From Candidatus Omnitrophota bacterium (GTDB lineage: Bacteria > Omnitrophota > Gorgyraeia > Zapsychrales > Zapsychraceae): a DNA stretch of 64,000 nt. Numbering within the stretch: the stretch's first letter is position 1; each line of letters opens with the position of its first letter. The stretch is from contig JACKFL010000006.1 in the NCBI GenBank assembly GCA_020632495.1, positions 682,001-746,000 of the forward strand, read 5' to 3'. Made by a program: the position numbers and the translations under genes. Of the stretch, positions 34,214 through 43,923 are shown one piece after another. A model generated the notes under the pieces. That model searched no databases and was not told where the DNA came from. It was given only the letters and a program-made list of their open reading frames with translations.

Positions 34214-37200
34214 ATGTCCTATTTCGAACCGACATTACGGGATACCTGCGGCCGCAAGATTTTGTCCGTGTTGATCACGGCGGTCTTTATCTGGGGAACG
34301 ATTGTGCCACCGGTGCCTGCCCGGGCCGCTCAACCCGCCACCGTACTCGATCTGCCCGCGCCCGGGACCAGGGTGCAACCGGCCGGCCGCTTTATGCCGG
34401 CACTGATACGCGGGATGCGGCTGGATGAGGGCAATCCGCTCAAGCTCGAATTCGTGATCCATCCCGGCGATGTTTCGGCGGATGACGCCGCCTTCCGGGA
34501 CGAATCCGATAAACTCATCAAATACTTTCTCGCCGCGTTGACGACACCCGAAGATCAACTCTGGGTCAATTTATCACCCTATGAAGCCGACCGCATCATT
34601 CCCGCGGACTTCGGCAGGACACGTCTCGGCCGTGATATGCTGGCCCAGGATTATCTCCTGAAACAACTCACCGCCTCACTCATGTATCCGGAAGAGGATC
34701 TCGGCCGGGAATTCTGGGAGCGTGTGTACCGAAAGGCGCAGGCGCGCTTCGGGACCACCGCCATCCCGATGAACACCTTCAACAAGGTCTGGATCGTTCC
34801 GCAGACGGCCACCGTGTATGTGCATGACGGAGCCGTGTTTGTGGTGGACTCGCATTTGCGGGTCATGCTGGAATCGGATTACCTCAGCCTGGCGGAGCAT
34901 CCCGCCGAAAGCGGCACCAGTGACGGAGATAGCGGGATCACCGCCGATATCGTACGTGAGGTGCTTATTCCGGAAATCGAACGCGAGGTGAATACGGGCC
35001 GCACCTTTGCGCCGCTGCGGCAGATCTTCAGTGCGGTTGTTCTGGCGAGCTGGTACAAACAGAATTTGCGCGAAAGTTTTCTCGGGCAGGTGTACGTCGA
35101 CCGGGCCAGGACAGACGGCGTCGATACGGCGGATGCCGACATCAACCGCAAGATCTACCGGCAGTATGTTGCGGCGTTTGAAAAGGGCGTGTACGACTAC
35201 ATCCGTGAAGACTACGATCCCGTGACCCGTCACACCGTGCCGCGCAAGTATTTCTCCGGCGGCGTGCAGGCGCAGGTGCAAGTCGCCACTGACGAATCGA
35301 TGCTGAGCCGGCAGCGCCTGCGTGACACCCTGCAGGGGGCCCGCACCGTCGTGGTGATGCTGGACCGGTTTCAGGCAGAGCGTCTGTCCGACGGGACCGG
35401 CTTAACGCAGCCGCGTGACGGAGCCATGCTCTCCAAAAACGAATTTGACCGGAGGCTCGGCCGTGCCACCGCAGAGGTGGAATGGCGCGCCATCCGCTCG
35501 TTGGGACTCAAGGAAGAATTGCTGGCCACGCTTCCCCGGTACAATCTGTGGGATGAAGCGCGTGATCGTCTGCCCGGGGATCTGCAGCGCGGCCCGCTGC
35601 GTCCGCGCCAGCGTTATGAGACCGCCGCGCAGCTGGTGGCCATCGTTAAAAGACTCGATGCCCTGATCGACGCCGCTCCCAAGCAGAAAGAATCTTTGTA
35701 CGAGCAAATCATGCTCTATACATTTCTCTACGAAAGCAATACGGACAACTTCCGGGGCATGCGTCCGGCGGAATTGCTGCGAGCTGTCCTGGATGCGGTC
35801 ACCGAGACCGACCGGGCCGCCCGAACACTGGTGTTACTCAACAATGTGATCGGGTACGGAATCATCGCGGAAGGTGAAACCGTCGCCGGATTGGCCCGGA
35901 AACTGACCAGTCATCCCCGAAACTGGCCGGAGCGAAACGGCCGTCATTTTGAACCCCGTGAAGCCGACGGCCGTAAGCCGCTGGTGCTCGTGGTGGACGA
36001 TAATTTCAGCGAGGTCGAGAAACTGATTGCCCGCATTGAAGAAGAGGGTTACGAGGTGGCCGTCGCCGACAGCGGTCTCGCCGGACTGGCCAGTGTGGGA
36101 CAGCGCCGGCCGGATTTGGTGATCACGGATGTAAGTATGCCGGATATGAACGGGATCCAGTTTACCCGCGCGTTAGGGGAGACGTATCCCGACCTGCCGG
36201 TGATTGTCCGCGACAATCAATTGGGCAACGGCCACTGGTTCCCGACGCGGTTGAGCAATTTTGTCATCACCGCCTTCCCCAACGTGATCGGAGTGCCGGG
36301 TAAGAGCGACGAAGGCCTTAAAACCATGAACCTGCTGCGCCTGTATCTGCCGGCCCGCGTGCGGTTGGCGGGGAATGTCCGGGTGGTTATGGAGCGGGCA
36401 AATACCAGTGTCCGCGCGCTATACCTTAACAGGAAATTTGACCGCGACTCGTTGCGGATCATGCTCTCACAAATCGAATCGATTGCGGACGCCATGAACG
36501 TCGTCAATTTCGAGGGACAGCGGGAGGCCCGATTGGAAAAGGCCGGCGGCTATGAGAAGGGGTTTGTCCTCTTAAGGGAGCGTGATCCGGACACCGGGGA
36601 AGTGACCGAAGATAACGGCCCGGCGGGGCGTCTGCTGCGCGATAACACGTTGCAGCCGCGCATCAACGACGGGCGGGTTCGCCAAGGCGACTGGATAACC
36701 GTCACCGGAAACGCGTTACGCGAGGCCCTGCATGCCAAATTGCAGGAGGAGTTTGAAGATGTCATGACCGAGACCCAACGCGTCATGGATGGCGAGGAAC
36801 ACCGCCGGGAAAGAATGACGGTCGTGATGACCAATTTCATGGATGCCGTTTATGCCCTGCAGGCCATGGATGAGTCCGATGCCGCGCTCTTGGTGCGATC
36901 CGCGCGGGATCTGAACCGGGTCGGCCGGGAAACGCCTGTCGCCGTGCTGCCGTTTGCGATCGTCGGTTCCCAGCGGCGGGATATGATTTTAGAGGAGGCG
37001 TTTCGCCGCGGATTGGGCCGGGTCAAGGTGACCTCCACGGAATCCCCCTACGGGATGGAAAGTTACCTGATATTTGACCGCGGCGCAGTGGACACTATTC
37101 TGGCCAATAAAACCTTTGCCGATGCCCTTATGTACGCCGGCGTGCCGGTGACCACCGATGACTTCGTGGACTTTTTGGCCAGCGGACGGGACCGCTTCAT

Positions 37201-39625
37201 CATGAACCGGGATGCCGCGGCCGTGATCAAACATGCCCTCGGCACAGTGCTGCCGGGCAATACGCTGGATGTCGTCATCGCCGATGAGCTGGCCGACCTG
37301 GCCGGTCCGTTGTCCCGGCCCTGGGTAACGGGCAACACCGTGGTGCAGGTCATCGATGCTCTTCGCCTGGCTATGGATGTCGGGATTCATAAACTCGAGC
37401 GGGACAAGCTGGTTGAAGGACTTGATCCGGAAGATCGTGAGGCGCTGGACCGCCGGTTGATTCGACTGCAGGATCTACGTGCGCAGCTGTTTACCCGTGA
37501 CGGAGAATTTGATTTTGCGCGGGCGCATCTGTTTGTCAATAATATTTCGGCACGCGCCATGGACCAGGAAGTCACGGCCAGCGACCGGATTCTGATCGCC
37601 CCGAACGGCAATCCGGCCATGGCGGTCTATCCGGACCCGGTCCGCCGCTCGGATATCGATACAACGAGTGATCGGACGGTACAACCGGAGGCGCCGGGCA
37701 GTGCGGCTGCCGATAACCTGGCGGACCGGGACGCCGATAAGTTCCTATCGACGGCGGATCTCGTCTTTCGGACATTGTACGTCAACCGCCAATTCGACGC
37801 CCGGTCGTTGATCACCATGTCCAAGAATGCCCGGGCGGTGGCGGAGATGTTCGGTATTCAGAAGATCCATGCGATCCGCCGTGCCCGCTTTGACAAGGCC
37901 GGCGGCTACGAGAAGGGTTATGTCCTACTGCGGGAACGCAATCCACAAACCGGTGAGATCGCCGAGGACAACGGGGAAGACGGCCGTCTGCTGCGCGATA
38001 ATACCTTGCAGCCGCGTATCGACGACGGCCGGGTGAGGGACGGAGATTGGAAGGTCGTCGCCGGAGAGCAAAAGCGGAGCGCTTTACGCCGGAAGCTTAA
38101 GGAAGAATTCGACGATATCATGACCGAGGCCCGGCGTGTGTTGAAGGGGGACGCGGCGCGCCGTGAGCGCTTGACGGTGGTGATCACCAATTTCCTCGAG
38201 GCTATTGTCGCCTTGCAGACGCCGGATCAGGCGGTCATCGTTTCTGCGGATGATGAGGACTTGGCAACCCTGTTTGATCAGTTGGCGGCCGCCTTTGGAA
38301 ACGCCCTGCGCTCCGGCTTCCGTCCGGACGAGGCCGTAAAGATATCACGCCGCGCCTTCCTGGGGGTAGCTGTCGTCGGCTTCTGTTCCGCCTGCACCGC
38401 TCCCGGATTGACAGCCGGGAGGGCCGCCGGAGTACCGCGGCCGGTCTCCAGCAACCGTTACGAAGATTTGACCGTGGCCGAGATTCAGGAGCTCTACATG
38501 AGTACGGCCTATCAAGCCGATGCGCGCCGGCGCGAGGTCTTTGGACCTTTTATCGCTGAGTATCGGCAACAAAACACTTTGGATACAGACGAAATATTCC
38601 GGCGAGCGGGAGGGATCCCTTTTGAAACTTTGCTGTCAAATCTCGGCTTGCGGGATCGGAGCAAAGATTATCCGCTCGACGAAGCAGTCGAGTCGGCGAG
38701 GGTGCTGGGATCCATGATTCGTCCTGTTCTTCCGGATCTGTTGTTCCTTGATAGTGGCACTGATCTGAGCGCGCGCGGGACGTATCGGCCGAAGTATGCG
38801 ACCCATCCCATTTTACCGGACGCGGTACTACAAGCCTATGTGAACGGGCTTTCTGATTTGGCACCGTTGTTGAATTCCGCTCAGCGATCGTCCCGGGTGC
38901 TGGCCGCATTGGCGTTGACCCGCATTCATCACTACGCGGCCCCCAATCTGCGTGTATCCGAGTTTCTGCTTGAGAATGTCGATCGCACCAAAGTCATCCC
39001 CGCCTTAGAGCAGGCACTGACTTCACCGGAACCTCTGGTGCGCAAAGTGGCCGTCGATATGCTCTGGGAGCTGGGCGTGAGAGAGGTCCGGCCAGGCATG
39101 GCGGCTTTGTTTGACGGCATCAAGCAGGTGGATTTGGACAAGGTGGTCCGATTGACGGAATGGATGGACAGCGGCAGCGCCGGATACGATTATTGGGATC
39201 TGGGCCTTTATCCGTTGCTGCGTTTCAGTCGCAACAAGGCCTTGTTGTCGGACGCCGACCGCGATATTATCCGGGCCTTTAACCGGATCATCCTGGAGCA
39301 CGTAGAGCGAATACATCGGAACGGTCGTTACACGCTGGGGAATGACTGGATATTTAATGCCCGCGACCTAATGAAGGAGATCCTCGACAATGCCCTGTTG
39401 ACCGAGGATACCAAAGGGGGGATCGACCTGAATCCGGCCAACTACGAGTTGCGGACTCAGGGAGAGTGGGAATTCACGCCGACTTATTTCACGCCGCAGG
39501 AACTGCACAACATCAACATCAATGGCTTTGTGCCCGTTATCATCAACATCTCACCGCTCATCGACATTCCCCTCCTGCTGGGGATGACCGGCACCGACGC
39601 AGTCGGGCCGCTCAGCCGCCGCTAG
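34214..39625 (+). CDS. Giant modular protein P3: shared N-module, receiver domain, duplicated module, internal Tat/lipoprotein signal, HEAT-like repeats, shared tail
   Basis: 1803 residues. Signal peptide (about 1-34, ARAAQ), shared module to ~350 (LWVNLSPYE, QDYLLKQLTASLMYPEEDLG, PRKYFSGG). A complete receiver domain lies at ~590-705 (VLVVDDN, phosphoacceptor Asp in VITDVSMPDMNG, Lys in GVPGKS). A ~150-residue unit occurs twice, at ~735-895 and ~1187-1350 (both with KAGGYEKG, LLRER, GRLLRDNTLQPRI, DGRV). At 1378-1384 there is SRRAFLG, then a hydrophobic run ending in lipobox-like CSAC with Cys1394: a twin-arginine lipoprotein signal in mid-protein. HEAT-like helices follow (~1480-1640), then the tail GGIDLNP ... 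NGFVPVIINISP. The last 75 bases overlap the minus-strand gene. Function unknown; probably a captured multi-gene polyprotein. Confidence 0.87.
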   Translation: MSYFEPTLRDTCGRKILSVLITAVFIWGTIVPPVPARAAQPATVLDLPAPGTRVQPAGRFMPALIRGMRLDEGNPLKLEFVIHPGDVSADDAAFRDESDKLIKYFLAALTTPEDQLWVNLSPYEADRIIPADFGRTRLGRDMLAQDYLLKQLTASLMYPEEDLGREFWERVYRKAQARFGTTAIPMNTFNKVWIVPQTATVYVHDGAVFVVDSHLRVMLESDYLSLAEHPAESGTSDGDSGITADIVREVLIPEIEREVNTGRTFAPLRQIFSAVVLASWYKQNLRESFLGQVYVDRARTDGVDTADADINRKIYRQYVAAFEKGVYDYIREDYDPVTRHTVPRKYFSGGVQAQVQVATDESMLSRQRLRDTLQGARTVVVMLDRFQAERLSDGTGLTQPRDGAMLSKNEFDRRLGRATAEVEWRAIRSLGLKEELLATLPRYNLWDEARDRLPGDLQRGPLRPRQRYETAAQLVAIVKRLDALIDAAPKQKESLYEQIMLYTFLYESNTDNFRGMRPAELLRAVLDAVTETDRAARTLVLLNNVIGYGIIAEGETVAGLARKLTSHPRNWPERNGRHFEPREADGRKPLVLVVDDNFSEVEKLIARIEEEGYEVAVADSGLAGLASVGQRRPDLVITDVSMPDMNGIQFTRALGETYPDLPVIVRDNQLGNGHWFPTRLSNFVITAFPNVIGVPGKSDEGLKTMNLLRLYLPARVRLAGNVRVVMERANTSVRALYLNRKFDRDSLRIMLSQIESIADAMNVVNFEGQREARLEKAGGYEKGFVLLRERDPDTGEVTEDNGPAGRLLRDNTLQPRINDGRVRQGDWITVTGNALREALHAKLQEEFEDVMTETQRVMDGEEHRRERMTVVMTNFMDAVYALQAMDESDAALLVRSARDLNRVGRETPVAVLPFAIVGSQRRDMILEEAFRRGLGRVKVTSTESPYGMESYLIFDRGAVDTILANKTFADALMYAGVPVTTDDFVDFLASGRDRFIMNRDAAAVIKHALGTVLPGNTLDVVIADELADLAGPLSRPWVTGNTVVQVIDALRLAMDVGIHKLERDKLVEGLDPEDREALDRRLIRLQDLRAQLFTRDGEFDFARAHLFVNNISARAMDQEVTASDRILIAPNGNPAMAVYPDPVRRSDIDTTSDRTVQPEAPGSAAADNLADRDADKFLSTADLVFRTLYVNRQFDARSLITMSKNARAVAEMFGIQKIHAIRRARFDKAGGYEKGYVLLRERNPQTGEIAEDNGEDGRLLRDNTLQPRIDDGRVRDGDWKVVAGEQKRSALRRKLKEEFDDIMTEARRVLKGDAARRERLTVVITNFLEAIVALQTPDQAVIVSADDEDLATLFDQLAAAFGNALRSGFRPDEAVKISRRAFLGVAVVGFCSACTAPGLTAGRAAGVPRPVSSNRYEDLTVAEIQELYMSTAYQADARRREVFGPFIAEYRQQNTLDTDEIFRRAGGIPFETLLSNLGLRDRSKDYPLDEAVESARVLGSMIRPVLPDLLFLDSGTDLSARGTYRPKYATHPILPDAVLQAYVNGLSDLAPLLNSAQRSSRVLAALALTRIHHYAAPNLRVSEFLLENVDRTKVIPALEQALTSPEPLVRKVAVDMLWELGVREVRPGMAALFDGIKQVDLDKVVRLTEWMDSGSAGYDYWDLGLYPLLRFSRNKALLSDADRDIIRAFNRIILEHVERIHRNGRYTLGNDWIFNARDLMKEILDNALLTEDTKGGIDLNPANYELRTQGEWEFTPTYFTPQELHNININGFVPVIINISPLIDIPLLLGMTGTDAVGPLSRR

Positions 39626-40951
39626 GCAGATACTCAACACCGCCAACGGATACACATGTATGAAGATCCGGGGCAGGACCCCGGAAGATCCCAGGCCGAG
39701 AATCGATTTGTAGATGCCCGTCAAAGTCCCGAGGCCAATATACACGGTAATAAACGCGATGACGGTGACTGCGGTGACGAGGCGCGCCGCCTGCCGTGAC
39801 CGGTCGGCCGGCAGCCAGATGCTCAGCGCGAACAGGGCCCACAAGATATGCCAATTGCCGCTTAAGAAAAGCTCGCGACAGACGGCCGTCAACACTTCCC
39901 ACAATCGTGAACCAATGCCGCCCGCAGAGTGGACCGCGGTGTCCTGGGTGGCGTGGGTTGCGCCGATCAAATTTTTATAGATGAAATAGATCGCAAAGAT
40001 CCCCGCGCTGATGGCGCCGCTGATCCCGGTCACGCGGATCTTGGCGAAGCGTTCCCGCGGACCGTACAATAAGACCGCGGCGGCGAGGATCATCAATCCC
40101 AGTCCCATATACAACGCCCCTTCCAGTTTGACGAAGCTTCCAAGACCCAACAGGATCGCCGCGATCCACAACAACGGGGACCGCGTATTTTTCAGCCAGT
40201 GGACCAGCACCAGCATGCCGCCGCAGAAATAGTTCATCATCACCGTGTCGCGGTACGCGATGGTCGCGTGATACGGGGCGAAGAGGACCGAAAGGAACAG
40301 GGCCGTGCACACGGCGGCCCACAGACGGTCGACATAAAGCCGCGCCGTGGAATACAGAAAAAGGGCGAATAAGAGGTAATACACGGGAAACAGGACCTTG
40401 ATCAGGGTCTCGCTCCACTCGCCGAGATGGAAGGCGATCCACGCCAGGCTTAACGGCACCTGCAGCGGGTAGGCGGAATTGGGAAGTTTGGCGATGGGGA
40501 TCGCGCCGTTTTCATAAAAAAGGATTTTCGCCTTCAGCGCGATCCAGGAAATCGCGTCCCACTCCATAATCGGGACCATCAGGGCACGCACGCCGATGAA
40601 CACAGTCATATAGATGATAAAGGCGCAGATCAAGACCAATGCCGCCGTGCGCCAACCGCCGGCCGGAGTGTCGTGTGGCGGTGACGGCGTGTCCGCGTGG
40701 TTGCCGCCGGCCGTAAGCCACAAGGCGGCGGCGATGACCGCCAAGGGTACATGCAGGCTCACCATCGAATAGCCCACGCCCGCGATGGTCATCAGCAGCA
40801 TCCAATGGCTCACCATGCCCATCCCGAGGGCGAACGCGCAGGGAATCCGTGCGCCGGTTGACAACAACCGGTCCGCATGCAAACGGCGCATCAACGCCAG
40901 TCCCAGAATAACCGGAAAGCCGAGCGCAATGAGGAGTCTGACAACGGTCAC
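39551..40951 (-). CDS. Polytopic membrane protein, GT-C glycosyltransferase-like
   Basis: 466 residues with about eleven hydrophobic helices. An acidic loop PIMEWDAISWIALKAKILFYENG after the third or fourth helix resembles the first periplasmic loop of GT-C/PMT-type transferases that use lipid-linked sugars; this is inference. The stop codon lies inside the 3' end of P3 (75-base convergent overlap), and the C-terminal tail (ERPDCVGAGHPQQEGNVDE) is the part encoded there. It is co-translated with the upstream membrane gene (ATGA overlap at 40948-40951). Confidence 0.75.
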   Translation of the reverse strand: MTVVRLLIALGFPVILGLALMRRLHADRLLSTGARIPCAFALGMGMVSHWMLLMTIAGVGYSMVSLHVPLAVIAAALWLTAGGNHADTPSPPHDTPAGGWRTAALVLICAFIIYMTVFIGVRALMVPIMEWDAISWIALKAKILFYENGAIPIAKLPNSAYPLQVPLSLAWIAFHLGEWSETLIKVLFPVYYLLFALFLYSTARLYVDRLWAAVCTALFLSVLFAPYHATIAYRDTVMMNYFCGGMLVLVHWLKNTRSPLLWIAAILLGLGSFVKLEGALYMGLGLMILAAAVLLYGPRERFAKIRVTGISGAISAGIFAIYFIYKNLIGATHATQDTAVHSAGGIGSRLWEVLTAVCRELFLSGNWHILWALFALSIWLPADRSRQAARLVTAVTVIAFITVYIGLGTLTGIYKSILGLGSSGVLPRIFIHVYPLAVLSICLAAAERPDCVGAGHPQQEGNVDER

Positions 40952-41640
40952 GGCGCGGAACCCTCCCGGACCGCGATCAGGCTGCGGCTGTCAAACGGCG
41001 GTTTAATAGCGTATCCCGGCGGGACAGCTTCCCGCGGATCCTGTTTTAAGAAAACGATCTGGCAATCTTGATCGGCGGGATCGGTCGGCGTAACGATGTC
41101 CAGCGGATAGACGTAGTAGCGGACAGCCAGGTAGGTGATCAGATTCTTTTGCGGCTGCTTGTCAATGTCTGAAATCACACCGCAGTGATGCCGGCCGGGG
41201 AGAAGCTCCCGGCAGTAGCGGGCAAATCCGTAGGACTTGGCAAAATTGTATGCCATCTTTTCGTCCAGCGATTTGCCGGAGAATTTGCTCAGTTCCTCGG
41301 CAAAATAGCGGACCTGGCTGACCGTTTGCGAGAACAATAATGCGCCCAGGACCAGGACGGTTTGGATCACCGCATGTGACCGCAGACGCTGCCGACTAAA
41401 TGCCGGGATTTTGCCCGACAGGGTGATGCCAGCCGTGCCGAGCAACGCATACAGTAACATGAGATAATAGGGAAGAAGAAAGTTGGCGCCGGAGATGGTT
41501 TCCATGGCGCCGGAGTTTTTATCCGGTGTAAACACTGTCCCGAAGATGTCGGAGATCAGGACGACCGGTGATATCCCCGCCAGCAGACCGGCTGTGATAA
41601 AGCCGAGGAGAAGGGATATGACGAGAATGAAGATATGCAT
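40948..41640 (-). CDS. Uncharacterised membrane protein
   Basis: 230 residues with three or four hydrophobic segments in the first half (ILVISLLLGFITAGLLAGI, LLPYYLMLLYALLGTAGITL, VIQTVLVLGALLFSQTVSQV) and a soluble C-terminal half (ARYCRELLPGRHHCGVISDI, AVRYYVYPLDIV). That second half resembles the soluble portion that follows the helices in dolichyl-phosphate-sugar transferases, giving its partner at 39551 a plausible accessory. It overlaps that partner by four bases. Confidence 0.7.
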   Translation of the reverse strand: MHIFILVISLLLGFITAGLLAGISPVVLISDIFGTVFTPDKNSGAMETISGANFLLPYYLMLLYALLGTAGITLSGKIPAFSRQRLRSHAVIQTVLVLGALLFSQTVSQVRYFAEELSKFSGKSLDEKMAYNFAKSYGFARYCRELLPGRHHCGVISDIDKQPQKNLITYLAVRYYVYPLDIVTPTDPADQDCQIVFLKQDPREAVPPGYAIKPPFDSRSLIAVREGSAP

Positions 41641-41776
41641 ACGGGGCCGGACCGTCTGGGGGCTGAAACCATTGAATTCGCCTCATTATTGATAACCCGT
41701 CGTTCTTTGTCAAACAAAAGTTGGCGGAAGACGGGGCGGACGCGCTGCGGCGCCGCGCCCGAGTTCATATCCCGTC

Positions 41777-41804
41777 TTGATTTTCGAGGCGACCGTGCTA
41801 CAAT
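41777..41804 (+). promoter_or_regulatory. Possible promoter toward recQ
   Basis: TTGATT (41777-41782), 16-base spacer, TACAAT (41799-41804). It would give a ~265-base recQ leader running antisense through the whole small gene at 41804-41971. Confidence 0.35.
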
Positions 41805-41971
41805 CAGGAACTTGAATTTTCCCCGAATTCGCTCATCCCGTCGCGCGTTTGCTGATACACCGCCTGTGGTTCATGAACCGGTTGCTGTTGGTTTCTTTTC
41901 TCCTGCTCCTGCATATAAAGGAAGCAGATGACCAAACCGATCGTGAATGCCAGCATGAATATGATTCGCAT
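41804..41971 (-). CDS. 55-residue single-pass membrane protein
   Basis: Read directly from the minus strand: 55 codons and TGA, starting MRIIFMLAFTIGLVICFLYM and ending in a polar tail rich in Gln, Glu and Ser (KRNQQQPVHEPQ). A GGGGG site lies five bases before the ATG, and a strong promoter sits 45 bases upstream of the ATG. One hydrophobic helix with a short charged tail fits a small inner-membrane protein. It is not related in sequence to anything I recognise. The stretch 41641-42075 holds only this gene and promoters. Confidence 0.6.
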   Translation of the reverse strand: MRIIFMLAFTIGLVICFLYMQEQEKRNQQQPVHEPQAVYQQTRDGMSEFGENSSS

Positions 41972-42015
41972 GATTTCCCCCTTTTTTGGAAGTTGTCTTT
42001 TTCGGAAGGCGTCTT

Positions 42016-42044
42016 AGTATATCGTCCGCGGACGCGCATGTTAA
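42016..42044 (-). promoter_or_regulatory. Promoter of the 55-residue membrane protein
   Basis: On the minus strand TTAACA (42044-42039), exactly 17 bases, TATACT (42021-42016). The leader is about 38 bases. The -35 box overlaps a TTAATT on the plus strand that, with TGTAAT at 42065-42070, could start a near-leaderless recQ transcript five bases before its ATG. Confidence 0.55.
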
Positions 42045-42075
42045 TTGCACAATCCCGCTCATTTTGTAATCCCTT

Positions 42076-43887
42076 ATGACTGTCATCAAAACCGACAAAC
42101 ACGCCCTGCTCAAGTCCATTTTCGGCTACGACGAATTCCGGCCGCTGCAAGCTGAGTGCATCGACGGCGTGATGGCCAAGCGCGACACCGTTATGATCAT
42201 GCCGACCGGGGGCGGCAAGTCGCTGTGCTATCAAATCCCGGCGCTCATGTTTGACGGGCTGACCGTGGTCATCTCCCCGTTGATCTCTTTGATGAAGGAC
42301 CAGGTTAACCAGCTCCAGGAGCTGGGTGTGGAGGCGGACGTGCTTAACAGTTCGCTCAGCTACGGCGAGTATCTGTACAACCGGGAGCGGATTCAGACCG
42401 GCATAACCAAACTGTTGTTTTTGGCGCCGGAGACCCTCTTCAAGACCGAGACGATCACTTTTCTGCAGGAACGCGCCGTCGACTGCATTGCCATCGACGA
42501 GGCGCACTGCATTTCGGAATGGGGCCATGATTTTCGGCCTGAGTACCGGCAAATTAGAACATTACGCGAATATTTTCCGCGGGCCGTGTACCTGGCGGTC
42601 ACGGCAACGGCCACCGAGCGGGTCCGTCAGGATATCATTTCCAATCTCGGGTTGCAGCAACCCGCCGTGCTGCAGGCCAGCTTTAACCGGTCGAATCTTT
42701 TTTATGAAGTGATCGAAAAGGCGCGGGCGACCGATCAGGTGGTGGACTTCCTGCAACGCTTTAAGGATCAGAGCGGGATCATCTACTGTTTTTCGCGCAA
42801 GGCCGTCGATACCCTTGCCGCGGACCTCAACCGCTACGGATTCAGCTGTCTGCCCTATCACGCCGGTCTGACGCCCGACGAGCGGCGCCGAAACCAGGAA
42901 CGGTTTATCCGTGATGACGTGCCGATCATGGTGGCGACAATCGCCTTCGGCATGGGGATCAACAAACCCAACGTGCGCTTTGTGATCCATCATGACCTGC
43001 CGAAAAACATCGAATCCTATTATCAGGAGACCGGCCGCGCCGGGCGTGACGGATTGTCCGCGCATTGCCTGCTGCTGTTCAGTCACGGGGACATCGGCAA
43101 GATCAATTACTTTATCGACCAAAAGACCGATGAGCAGCAGATCCGCGTGGCACGCGACCACTTGAATGCCATGATCGGTTTTGCCGAAAGCACGGTTTGC
43201 CGGCGGATCCCGTTGATAACGTACTTCGGGGAAAACTATACGCATCCGCGCTGCGATATGTGCGACAATTGCAAGAATCCCCAGCGGGAGAGCGTCGACC
43301 TGACGCCGCAGACCGCGCTGTTTTTTAAGGCCCTGCACGAGACGGGGGAGATGTTCGGCGCGGTGCATGTCATAAATGTTTTACGCGGCAGTCAGTCTGA
43401 GAAGGTGCTGAGCTATCACCACGATGAATGCGCGGTTTACGGCAAGGGCAGCGCCTGGTCGCAGCGGCAGTGGCAGTACCTGGTCCGGCAGCTGGTCGCG
43501 CAGAAACTGGTCGACAAGGAGCCTCAGTACGGTGTGATTTCACTCAACCGCCGGTCCTACGCGATCCTCAACGGCGAGGCGGCCTTTCATGGGATCAAGC
43601 CGCCGGCGGACCGGCTCACATCCCGGGCCGGTAGCCGTGAGCGGACACCGGTCGCGGCGACGGCGGCGGATGATAATCTGTTCACCTTGCTGAAGATTAA
43701 ACGTAAGGAGTTGGCCGACAAGAGCGGCGTGCCGCCGTATGTGATCTTCCCGGACAAGTCGCTGATCGACATGAGCCAGCGCAAACCCGTGACCCACGAG
43801 GAATTCGCGCAGATCTTCGGCGTGGGCGAACGCAAACTGAAGAAGTTCGCCGACATATTCATACAAGTCATCAAAAATTACCGGTGA
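42076..43887 (+). CDS. recQ: ATP-dependent DNA helicase RecQ
   Basis: 603 residues with the complete RecQ layout. Helicase motifs GYDEFRPLQ (motif 0), MPTGGGKSLCYQ (Walker A), DEAHCISEWGHDFRPEY (DEAH plus aromatic loop), VTATAT, and ETGRAGRDG (motif VI); zinc site VCRRIPLITYFGENYTHPRCDMCDNC; a winged-helix region; and a C-terminal HRDC domain (about 530-600, LKIKRKELADKSGVPPYVIF). It unwinds recombination and replication intermediates 3' to 5'. No ribosome-binding site precedes the ATG; TGTAAT is five bases upstream. Confidence 0.96.
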   Translation: MTVIKTDKHALLKSIFGYDEFRPLQAECIDGVMAKRDTVMIMPTGGGKSLCYQIPALMFDGLTVVISPLISLMKDQVNQLQELGVEADVLNSSLSYGEYLYNRERIQTGITKLLFLAPETLFKTETITFLQERAVDCIAIDEAHCISEWGHDFRPEYRQIRTLREYFPRAVYLAVTATATERVRQDIISNLGLQQPAVLQASFNRSNLFYEVIEKARATDQVVDFLQRFKDQSGIIYCFSRKAVDTLAADLNRYGFSCLPYHAGLTPDERRRNQERFIRDDVPIMVATIAFGMGINKPNVRFVIHHDLPKNIESYYQETGRAGRDGLSAHCLLLFSHGDIGKINYFIDQKTDEQQIRVARDHLNAMIGFAESTVCRRIPLITYFGENYTHPRCDMCDNCKNPQRESVDLTPQTALFFKALHETGEMFGAVHVINVLRGSQSEKVLSYHHDECAVYGKGSAWSQRQWQYLVRQLVAQKLVDKEPQYGVISLNRRSYAILNGEAAFHGIKPPADRLTSRAGSRERTPVAATAADDNLFTLLKIKRKELADKSGVPPYVIFPDKSLIDMSQRKPVTHEEFAQIFGVGERKLKKFADIFIQVIKNYR

Positions 43888-43923
43888 CCGGGGGCGGGCG
43901 CCGGTGCCTTACAAAATCGGGCC

